Shown one piece after another: positions 42,285 through 47,904 of a DNA stretch of 47,904 bases. Location: NCBI GenBank assembly GCA_039944855.1, contig JBDUXZ010000025.1:1-47904 (forward strand), read 5' to 3'. This DNA comes from Rhodothermales bacterium. GTDB lineage: Bacteria; Bacteroidota; Rhodothermia; Rhodothermales; JANQRZ01. The notes beneath the pieces were generated by a model that was not told the origin of the DNA, ran no database searches, and saw nothing but the letters and a program-made list of their open reading frames with translations. The stretch's first letter is position 1, and each line of letters begins with the position of its first letter. The position numbers and the translations under genes were made by a program.

Positions 42285-43165
42285 TGCCCACGCTGCGCGC
42301 CCTCATCGTTCTGCTGCTCGCCACGATGGCACTCGCTGCCTGTGACGAGGCCGTCGAGCCGACGCTCGGGGAGGAGCGGCCGTTCACGCTCCTCGGGCAA
42401 CTCGACGCCGAGGCCGACACGCAGGCCGTCCGCGTCGTCCCGATCGCGCCAACGATCGACACGCTCGACCCGGACGCCATCGACGCGGCCGTGACGTCGA
42501 CGACGTTGCAGAGCGGGGAAGTGCGGGTGTGGCGGGACTCGCTCGTGCAGTACGCCGACGGAAGTCAGGGGCACGTGTTCTTCGCGCCGTTCCGCGCCGG
42601 CTACGAAGAGGCGTACCGGCTCGACGTGACGCGCTCCGACGGCGAAGCTGCGACTGTCACCGTCACCGTGCCGCCGCTGACGGATGTGGATTCGCTGGCG
42701 CGCGAAGGCGCCTTCTCCGACCCGCGCTATGTCGTCGGGGTGCAGGACGCGCCGCGGCTCTCCGGCGTGCAGGCCCGCTACGAGTTCGTCGGCGACGTGC
42801 CACGCTTCCAGGTCGTCCGGCACTCGGAGTTGGTGGAGCGCGTGCCCGGCGGGTGGCGCGTCGCGATCCCGTTCGTCGCCGACGTGCAGCGGTTGATCGC
42901 TGCGTCCGAATTGGGCGAGGTCGGGCTGCGGTCGTTCGAGGTCAGCGTGTTCGTCTCGAACGAGGAGTGGAACGTGGACGCGGCGGGCGGCGCGTTCGAT
43001 CCCGAGGTGCTCGTCCAGCCGGGCACGCTCTCGAACGTGGAGAACGGGTTCGGCTTCTTCGGCGCGGGCTACCGGACGGGCCGTTTCATCGTGCCGACGG
43101 CGCAGGACCAGATCCGCGCCGGGCTCTGCCTGCTCAACGCGGAACGGACCGGCTGCGCCGAGTAG
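42284..43165 (+). CDS. DUF4249-like lipoprotein partner of the receptor
   Basis: A 293-residue exported lipoprotein. The signal ends LATMALAAC, with lipid Cys at about 20. The body is beta-rich: RPFTLLGQLDAEADTQAVRV, VRVWRDSLVQYADGSQGHV, YRLDVTRSDGEAATVTVTVP and a C-terminal GFGFFGAGYRTGRFIVPT. This fits the DUF4249 family, surface lipoproteins encoded next to TonB-dependent receptors in Bacteroidota; assignment is by layout and context, not a search. Its ATG overlaps the receptor stop by one base, so stoichiometric production is expected. It converges with the MOSC gene. Confidence 0.72.
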   Translation: MPTLRALIVLLLATMALAACDEAVEPTLGEERPFTLLGQLDAEADTQAVRVVPIAPTIDTLDPDAIDAAVTSTTLQSGEVRVWRDSLVQYADGSQGHVFFAPFRAGYEEAYRLDVTRSDGEAATVTVTVPPLTDVDSLAREGAFSDPRYVVGVQDAPRLSGVQARYEFVGDVPRFQVVRHSELVERVPGGWRVAIPFVADVQRLIAASELGEVGLRSFEVSVFVSNEEWNVDAAGGAFDPEVLVQPGTLSNVENGFGFFGAGYRTGRFIVPTAQDQIRAGLCLLNAERTGCAE

Positions 43166-43179
43166 GGGAGTTTCTTCGG

Positions 43180-43617
43180 TCAGTCGGCCCACCGCACGGG
43201 ATCGCCCACGGCGATGCGTCCGTCGTCGAGCACCTCGCCGAAGGCGCCGCCGCGCCAGTCGGGAAACATCAGGTCTTTCAAGCCAGGCAGGACCTCGTCC
43301 ATCCGCTCGCACGGCTTCGTCTCGCCGAAGATGCGGATGCGGCACGCACCGACGCGCAGCACGCGGCCTCGGCTGTCGGCGAGTCGAACGCCTCGGACCA
43401 TCAGATTGGCTCGCCGCGCGGACGGGTCGAGCGCGCCGCCGAGCCGTTCCATCAAGTCTGCCCATACCTCTTCTTCGATGAGCGTAACCTGCCGTCGCCG
43501 CCCCTGATCCGCGTTGCCGACGATCCCGCGCCCGGCAACGAGGTCGGCGGACGAGGCGGGGTCCATCGGGCCGCGTTTCATCCGCTTGACCCAGATCGAT
43601 CGGAGGACGCCTTCCAT
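43180..43617 (-). CDS. MOSC-domain protein
   Basis: A 145-residue cytoplasmic protein covering one MOSC domain. Stations: GNADQGRRRQVTLIEEE, RRANLMVRGVRLADSRGRVL and FGETKPCERMD, with the family's conserved Cys at 103. MOSC domains handle sulfur or molybdenum-cofactor ligands, or hydroxylaminopurine-like substrates; no partner is seen. The ATG at 43617 is used. No molybdenum-cofactor genes are in the window. Confidence 0.82.
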   Translation of the reverse strand: MEGVLRSIWVKRMKRGPMDPASSADLVAGRGIVGNADQGRRRQVTLIEEEVWADLMERLGGALDPSARRANLMVRGVRLADSRGRVLRVGACRIRIFGETKPCERMDEVLPGLKDLMFPDWRGGAFGEVLDDGRIAVGDPVRWAD

Positions 43618-43666
43618 CACGGTGCTTCGGCATCGGGCAGGACAGAGGCCGCGTGCTCGGCGAGAG

Positions 43667-44179
43667 CTACGCGGTCACGGTCAAGTCTGCCAAGGAGGGG
43701 AGGCGGAGGGCCTCGCGAGCGGAGGCCTGCTCCAGCCACTTCTCCTCGCTCACATCGAACATCAGACCGCGCAGCCGGACCGGCACCTTCCGCGGGCCGA
43801 CGATCACGCGGACGTAGTCCCGCAGCCAGACGATGTCCTGGGACTTCGTGATCGCCCGGTACTCGAAGACGTGGTCGGCTTTTCGCCCCGTCGCGAGGGC
43901 GCAGAAGGCGATGGCGTCGTTGCGGTCTTGGGGATGAACGACGTGGGCTGCCCAGAACGTCGGGGAAGAGATCCACTGTTCGGCGGGGAAGCCGAGCATG
44001 TCCTCTGCGTCGCCACCGACGAAGGTGAAGGCGAAGGTGGTGGGGTCCCCCTCCCACACGATAAAGGGCTCGCGCGGGAAGAACAGCCGGGCGCGCTCTT
44101 CGATGGCAGCGATGGGCTCGTCATCGGTGCCGAAGACCTTGAGTAAGTGGGGGGTGAGAACCGAGCGCTTAGGATCCAT
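43667..44179 (-). CDS. Stand-alone PAS-domain protein
   Basis: 170 residues. One PAS domain spans about 30-145 (FIVWEGDPTTFAFTFVGGDA, EDMLGFPAEQW, HPQDRNDAIAF, FEYRAITKSQDIVWLRDYV). The N-terminal 30 residues and the C-terminal tail (ASAREALRLPSLADL) carry no output domain, so it may relay a signal by protein contact. The family binds cofactors or small ligands; none is indicated. The upstream segment 44180-44407 holds CTATTTACTG on the minus strand at about 44261-44270, a possible promoter, and no gene. Confidence 0.8.
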   Translation of the reverse strand: MDPKRSVLTPHLLKVFGTDDEPIAAIEERARLFFPREPFIVWEGDPTTFAFTFVGGDAEDMLGFPAEQWISSPTFWAAHVVHPQDRNDAIAFCALATGRKADHVFEYRAITKSQDIVWLRDYVRVIVGPRKVPVRLRGLMFDVSEEKWLEQASAREALRLPSLADLTVTA

Positions 44180-44407
44180 CGGAGGAGAGCGGAGGAGCGA
44201 GGGTAGAAGGTAGCGCAGGGGTGGGTGGGGCGCCTTCGGGGACCCACCGCGACGGAGCAGTAAATAGCAACGCGCGTGAGGATCTCCAATAGCATCGAGC
44301 GCCTGAAGCCCCGAGGGATTCCCTGAAAACGTGGCGTGCCTACCCGGTGGCGGCAGGTGGCCACAGGATCGCTCGGAGGTGCCGGTCCCTCATGCTGTCG
44401 GGAGAGG

Positions 44408-44740
44408 TTACGCGGAGCCAGCCGAGGGGTGTTTGTGGCCGCAGTTCCAGCAGACGGCGAAGAGCCCGTCCACCTCCTCGCCACAACTCGGGCACGTCCA
44501 CGGCTCGGCCGACTCGCCCGTGTCGCCCTCGATCACCTCGCTCACGACCTCGACCGCTTCGCCGAGTCGCTCCTCATCCACGACCCACAACTCGCTCCAC
44601 GCGTCCGTCGCGCCCGCGGCCCCGCCGACGACGGTGGCGAGGTGCTCGTTCTTGATGGTGGATTCGATGCCCCGTTGTTCGAGCTCGTTCTTGACGAGCT
44701 GGACCATCGCGGGGTTGAAATGGCTGTAGACTCGATGCAT
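44408..44740 (-). CDS. DUF2007-type protein with C-terminal zinc ribbon
   Basis: A 110-residue cytoplasmic protein. The first about 70 residues match the DUF2007 layout: HRVYSHFNPAMVQLVKNELE, then RGIESTIKNEH and ELWVVDEERLGEA; that fold resembles PII-like regulators. The C-terminus has CPSCG (C83, C86) and CWNCG (C97, C100), a zinc ribbon. The role is unknown; the family is described as a putative signal-transducing domain. It belongs to the group of short minus-strand genes between 44.4 and 46.5 kb. Confidence 0.75.
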   Translation of the reverse strand: MHRVYSHFNPAMVQLVKNELEQRGIESTIKNEHLATVVGGAAGATDAWSELWVVDEERLGEAVEVVSEVIEGDTGESAEPWTCPSCGEEVDGLFAVCWNCGHKHPSAGSA

Positions 44741-44848
44741 CGTGCGGGGGGTTGGGTGGACGGATGCAGGAGAAGCACTACAGGATACGCACAGCAGTCG
44801 ACACGGAACGGCGGGTTCCGATCCCGGCGAGGGATAGGCGTCGGCGAG

Positions 44849-45199
44849 TCATCCAGCGGGACGGGCGGAGCGGAACAGGGAGGCCAGCCCCATGACCGCG
44901 AGCATGGCGACGGCGTTGATAGCTCCGACGAGCACGGCGGAGGCGAAGAAGAAGCCGCCGTCGCCGCTGGCCGTCTCACCGCCGAGGAGATGGTAGGCCG
45001 TGTGGACGGTTTCCGCGAGCAGGCTCCCCCCGAGCGCCCCGCCGACTACAGCCAGCAGGCGAGCGCGGAGCGGGGCGTTGCGCGTGATCCAAAGCGCGAG
45101 CCCGATTGCGGCCGCCGAAACCGCCATGACGGCGGAGCTGCCGAGGATCGCGAGCGCGAGCAGCACGCCTACGCCGAGATACGAGACGAGGTGTTGCAA
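44849..45199 (-). CDS. Small membrane protein with about four helices
   Basis: A 116-residue protein, no family recognised. Helices at about 5-24 (VSYLGVGVLLALAILGSSAV), 25-40, 48-70 (RARLLAVVGGALGGSLLAET) and 85-110 (FFASAVLVGAINAVAMLAVM). Between helices 3 and 4 is a polar loop with HTAYHLLGGETASGDGG. Its 5' flank carries the about 31-bp element also found in front of the gene at 45813 (45235-45266). Confidence 0.6.
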   Translation of the reverse strand: MQHLVSYLGVGVLLALAILGSSAVMAVSAAAIGLALWITRNAPLRARLLAVVGGALGGSLLAETVHTAYHLLGGETASGDGGFFFASAVLVGAINAVAMLAVMGLASLFRSARPAG

Positions 45200-45234
45200 T
45201 GGGTAGGTGGGGACGATGCCCTCGGGTGTTTTCC

Positions 45235-45266
45235 TGAGCCGCAGAACGGAGTGGCGCTTCAGCCGC
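45235..45266 (-). repeat. Spacer element B, shared with element A at 45813
   Basis: On the plus strand it starts TGAGCCGCAGAACGGAGTGG and ends CAGCCGCC. It aligns with element A (45813-45843) over about 31 positions, roughly 26 identical, with few gaps. Both lie just upstream of a minus-strand gene start and next to hairpin-forming sequence. Confidence 0.5.
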
Positions 45267-45381
45267 CACGGGCAGCGTCAGCGGTGGAGTGGGCAGTGTA
45301 GACGTTAGCGGCGAGACAGGCGAAGCCGCCGAGCCCGTGGTCGGCCTGCGAGCGCGGGTTCTGCGCCGGGAGGGCACGTGG

Positions 45382-45813
45382 TTACTCGTCGCGGACCGTC
45401 ACCGCCAAGGGGAGTGTCATCGGGTAGCGGATCGCCCGGCCCCGGTCGTGAGCAGGGATGAACTCGGTCCCGCGGACAAGCTCACGCGCTCGCTTGGCGT
45501 GCCGAGCGGACGGACTGCACAGGACTCCGATGTCGGTCGCGTGGCCGAGCGTATCCACGTCGAACCGGACGACGGTCAGGGTCTCAACTGCGTCGCCTAC
45601 GGTGGAGCCGAGGTTCACGGCCGTACGGCGAAAGGCTTCACTCTCCGTGGTGGGCTGGTACTCCGGGACGTAGACGAGGAGGTCTGGATCGGGCTCGAAG
45701 TGCTCCCGCCAGTCGCCTTGGCACTGGGCGATCTCCTGCGCCTGAGAGGGAGGAGCGAAGGCGACCACGCACGCTGAGATCGCGAAGAGCAGGATCCGCT
45801 TAGATCGCATCAT
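45382..45813 (-). CDS. Exported protein with TonB C-terminal-like domain
   Basis: 143 residues. Signal peptide about 1-26 (ILLFAISACVVAFAPPSQAQ). The remaining part has the TonB C-terminal pattern (LTVVRFDVDTLGHATDIGVL, then HAKRARELVRGTEFIPAHDRG and YPMTLPLAV). There is no N-terminal anchor and no proline-rich spanner, so it is not an ordinary TonB; it may be a periplasmic domain of an energy-transducer-like or binding protein. Adjacent ATGs at 45813 and 45810 are equivalent. Element A begins at the start codon itself. Confidence 0.6.
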   Translation of the reverse strand: MMRSKRILLFAISACVVAFAPPSQAQEIAQCQGDWREHFEPDPDLLVYVPEYQPTTESEAFRRTAVNLGSTVGDAVETLTVVRFDVDTLGHATDIGVLCSPSARHAKRARELVRGTEFIPAHDRGRAIRYPMTLPLAVTVRDE

Positions 45814-45843
45814 GAGGCGCAGAACAGATGGCCGCTCAACCGC
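45813..45843 (-). repeat. Spacer element A with hairpin
   Basis: On the plus strand it starts TGAGGCGCAGAACAGATGG and ends CTCAACCGCG. It aligns with element B at 45235. It is followed on the plus strand by CGAAGGGC (45843-45850), which pairs perfectly with GCCCTTCG at 45916-45923. Confidence 0.5.
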
Positions 45844-45938
45844 GAAGGGCTGATGGCACGAGTACGGAACGAGGTGAGAGTAGCGCCGACGTTTGGACGA
45901 GCCGACAACGCTGACGCCCTTCGTCGGCTTGCAGCGGC

Positions 45939-46559
45939 GGGTTAGCTGGCCCGAGCTATTTGGTGGAGTCCGGAGGTGGAGCGCCGAGTGAGTCGGCACG
46001 TTCCACCACGATTTGCGCCTCTCTGACAACTTCGGCTTGGGGTTTGCCATACGCCCCCCTCACGGCCTGCTCCGCAATCTTTTCGACCTCGGCTCGGGAA
46101 AGGGAGTCTTTCCCAATCTCTGCAAGCTTGACACCTGCATCCACCAAGTTAAAGAGCAGCGTCACAATGATTGCGATAACCGCATAGAGTTCGGTTCGGT
46201 TGGCTGGCAACCAGTCCGCCAGCTTCGACAGCTCTGGGACTTCCTTCCGAATCTCCTTCTTAACCTCCTCAGGGGTTGCGTTCCGCTGGCGTGCGCTTCC
46301 GAGGATCTGTGCAAGCCGGCGAAGTTGATCTGTCGTTCGTTGAGGAGCGGCAAGGATCTCCATCGTTTCGCCGACGAAGTTGAATACACCGTCTGGCACG
46401 CTCCCCATGCCTCCGCACACCGGGCAAGGTCCAGATTTGTTGCCGGACAGAGTGACGTTGACGGAGTTGTCGATTACGAAGCCGGAGCCGAACACGGCAC
46501 CGCAGTTATCGCAGAAGGCGGGCAGTTCAGGCATTGAGGTGGGGCAGGCCAGCTAACCC
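45939..46559. repeat. 13-bp perfect inverted repeat flanking one gene
   Basis: GGGTTAGCTGGCC (45939-45951) and GGCCAGCTAACCC (46547-46559) are perfect complements. The zinc-ribbon gene 45956-46534 fits exactly between them. A one-gene unit bounded by complementary GTTAGCT/AGCTAAC cores is what an integron cassette or a small mobile element would show; see findings. Confidence 0.6.
45956..46534 (-). CDS. Zinc-ribbon protein with one membrane helix, atypical composition
   Basis: 192 residues. Two CxxC pairs (C8-x2-C11 and C37-x2-C40) give a zinc ribbon. A membrane helix follows at about 116-132 (LYAVIAIIVTLLFNLVD). A charged helical region (RRLAQILGSARQRNATPEEV, then KKEIRKEVPELSKLADW) precedes it, and a helical C-terminal part (ESLSRAEVEKIAEQAVR-like) follows. 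No known family. A hand count over 46081-46200 gives about 51% G+C, well below the neighbours. The composition and the flanking inverted repeat suggest acquisition. Confidence 0.65.
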   Translation of the reverse strand: MPELPAFCDNCGAVFGSGFVIDNSVNVTLSGNKSGPCPVCGGMGSVPDGVFNFVGETMEILAAPQRTTDQLRRLAQILGSARQRNATPEEVKKEIRKEVPELSKLADWLPANRTELYAVIAIIVTLLFNLVDAGVKLAEIGKDSLSRAEVEKIAEQAVRGAYGKPQAEVVREAQIVVERADSLGAPPPDSTK

Positions 46560-46691
46560 CTACTTAGGTGCCCCGTGGGCGTGATACAACGCGTCCAGCG
46601 GCGGCATAAGCAACACGGGGGAGGAATGAAGGACGGTGGCTGGGTTCTGGCAAATCAAGCGCACAGGCCGGAAACCGTTCGCCTTTAGTCC

Positions 46692-46699
46692 GCAAGATA
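46692..46699 (-). promoter_or_regulatory. TATCTTGC -7-like element upstream of the zinc-ribbon gene
   Basis: The minus strand reads TATCTTGC from 46699 to 46692, about 160 nt before the ATG at 46534. The spacer 46560-46757 contains no gene, so this could drive the run of short genes behind it. It may equally belong to nothing. Confidence 0.3.
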
Positions 46700-46757
46700 A
46701 GCGCCGTCCTCTAAAGTGCGAATGTGCGCAAAGCGCCTACCTGTCACCGCCCAACGC

Positions 46758-47705
46758 CTACGGCCGCGTGCCCGCCAACTGCGCCCGCAGCCGGTCGAAC
46801 TGCTCCTGCTGCGGGGTGCCGGCGGGCACGTCGTAGGGCGAGGCGGGGAGGCGGACGCGCTTCACCACCGGGTACTCCTCGCGGTAGAGGAACGGGCTCG
46901 GCGTGCCGACGATGTCGTGCCCGATCACGAGCACGATCGTGCCCTGCTCGTGGATGGTCGCGCCGACGGACGAGATCGCGTCGCCCCCCGTCTTCTCCCA
47001 CGTGTCGGTCCACGCGTAGAGCCAGCGGGCGTCGGGGTCGGACATGCGGATGCAGCCGTGCGAGGCGGGGCCGCCCATCGGGAGGGCGTACTGGTGGAGG
47101 TGGATGCCGCGTGCCTCGTGGATGTTCATCACCCAGTACATCTCCCACAGCTCGTCGTTCGACGGGTTGTTATAGCCGGGGCTCAGCGTCGAGACGCGAT
47201 AGTCCTGCTTCCAGTTGACGTTGAAGCGCCCGCTCGGCGTCCTCGCGCTCTCCGTTCCGGTGTTGATCATGCCCCAGCGGGCGAGCTTACCCCACTCGTA
47301 GGCCGCGTAGCCCTGGATGCTCTTGTCGAGCACGACGAGCTTGTCGATCTCGCGGGCGCCGGGGTAGTAGCGCGGGAACGGGGAGTAGGCCCGGAAATCC
47401 AGCGTGAGGTCGGTCGGGACGACGAGGGTGTCGCCGGGGCGGAGGTTCTCGAGGTCGTTCCGGTTGAGGATCTGGAGGAGGCCCTTGTTCTCCTCCCCGT
47501 ACATCCGGTAGAGCTTCAGCCTCGCCTCCAGCCGGGAGTCGCTCTCGACGACGTGGTAGTCGTAGTAAACGGCGGGGATATCGTCGAGGTCGCCGTCGCG
47601 GCGCTCGATGACGTCGGCGATGTTCTTCTGGCGGAAGTGGGAGGTCTCCTGCGCCCAGGCCGGCAGGGCGAGGAGGAGGCAGAGGAGGGGGAGAGCGAGG
47701 CGCAT
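46758..47705 (-). CDS. L,D-transpeptidase (YkuD/ErfK family), exported
   Basis: 315 residues. Signal peptide 1-18 (LALPLLCLLLALPAWAQ). A LysM-like segment is at about 80-98 (ILNRNDLENLRPGDTLVVP). The YkuD catalytic domain runs from about 120, with IHLHQYALPMG and the catalytic SHGCIR motif (H216, C218). It forms or anchors 3-3 peptidoglycan cross-links or attaches proteins to peptidoglycan in the periplasm. It is a stand-alone gene; the tandem 8-bp repeat lies 63 nt before its start. The ATG at 47705 begins the signal peptide. Confidence 0.9.
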   Translation of the reverse strand: MRLALPLLCLLLALPAWAQETSHFRQKNIADVIERRDGDLDDIPAVYYDYHVVESDSRLEARLKLYRMYGEENKGLLQILNRNDLENLRPGDTLVVPTDLTLDFRAYSPFPRYYPGAREIDKLVVLDKSIQGYAAYEWGKLARWGMINTGTESARTPSGRFNVNWKQDYRVSTLSPGYNNPSNDELWEMYWVMNIHEARGIHLHQYALPMGGPASHGCIRMSDPDARWLYAWTDTWEKTGGDAISSVGATIHEQGTIVLVIGHDIVGTPSPFLYREEYPVVKRVRLPASPYDVPAGTPQQEQFDRLRAQLAGTRP

Positions 47706-47768
47706 CGGGAACGGAGCAGATTCGGTGGAATGGGCCGGTATACTCACGTGGAGGGCGTTGGGTCCGAT

Positions 47769-47904
47769 GGTGTGGAGGTGTGGAGGTGTGGAGGTGTGGA
47801 GGTGTGGAGGTGTGGAGGTGTGGAGGTGTGGAGGTGTGGAGGTGTGGAGGTGTGGAGGTGTGGAGGTGTGGAGGTGTGGAGGTGTGGAGGTGTGGAGGTG
47901 TGGA
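47769..47904. repeat. Tandem repeat of an 8-bp unit, 17 copies to the window end
   Basis: GGTGTGGA repeats without variation from 47769 to 47904, exactly 17 units, and continues out of the window. It is an intergenic, short-unit minisatellite. The unit is not a multiple of three and no ORF uses it. It lies 63 nt upstream of the L,D-transpeptidase start. Confidence 0.95.

Noticed and set aside
46749-46755. GCCCAAC as an attC R''-like core at the L,D-transpeptidase stop
   Set aside because: Its orientation would place the rest of the site inside the transpeptidase coding region.
46636-46836. 66-codon plus-strand ORF
   Set aside because: It runs antisense into the L,D-transpeptidase gene and shows no coding features.
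47769-47904. CRISPR array
   Set aside because: The units are 8 bp and directly adjacent, with no spacers.

Overview
The window reads as chromosome from a high-GC member of the Bacteroidota/Rhodothermota group, most likely Rhodothermota (class Rhodothermia); this placement is inferred. The signs are: no recognisable Shine-Dalgarno sequences; short leaders with TAnnTTTG-like -7 elements just before several starts; a secreted protein ending in a type-9-like sorting domain; a TonB-dependent receptor paired with a DUF4249-like lipoprotein; a giant hybrid sensor kinase of the HTCS type; the ileS-dksA-lspA order; and a long signal peptidase I with a large insertion, in two tandem copies. I saw no rRNA, tRNA or CRISPR array.

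Layout. 1-120: end of an IS630-like element. 170-5166: minus-strand genes (FMN reductase, unknown, DUF192 lipoprotein, HemW, secreted beta-propeller-like protein). 5425-9228: NurA nuclease, an AT-richer membrane ORF, a HAS-barrel-like protein related to the NurA/HerA system, an outer-membrane barrel and two small ORFs. 9396-12268: two translationally coupled PhoD-type phosphatases. 12275-15477: DinB protein, dispersed inverted repeats, a VIT/vWA protein and a small ORF. 15671-19447: YggS, small membrane protein, DivIVA, purine nucleoside phosphorylase, an unknown protein and a small secreted ORF. 19712-23935: the hybrid kinase with an operator-like repeat upstream. 24040-25367: two DJ-1/PfpI proteins. 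25558-30067: ileS, dksA-like, lspA. 31031-37232: lepA, unknown secreted protein, two lepB genes and an M50 protease with CBS domains. 37416-43165: aminopeptidase P, DnaJ/CbpA, TonB-dependent receptor and lipoprotein. 43180-46534: small minus-strand accessory genes (MOSC, PAS, DUF2007, membrane, TonB-C-like, zinc ribbon); the last few are separated by inverted-repeat spacers that recall gene cassettes. 46758-47705: L,D-transpeptidase. 47769-47904: an 8-bp tandem repeat running off the window end.

Functional themes. Envelope biogenesis dominates: two type I signal peptidases, type II signal peptidase, a site-2 protease, LepA, an L,D-transpeptidase, DivIVA and many exported proteins. The yggS-small membrane-divIVA group and the ileS-lspA group, about 8 kb apart, look like the two halves of a neighbourhood known as contiguous in Gram-positive bacteria. 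The strongest leads for something undescribed are the NurA/HAS-barrel locus with its inserted membrane gene, the candidate cassette array at 45.2-46.6 kb, and the palindromic plus direct-repeat operator ahead of the hybrid kinase.
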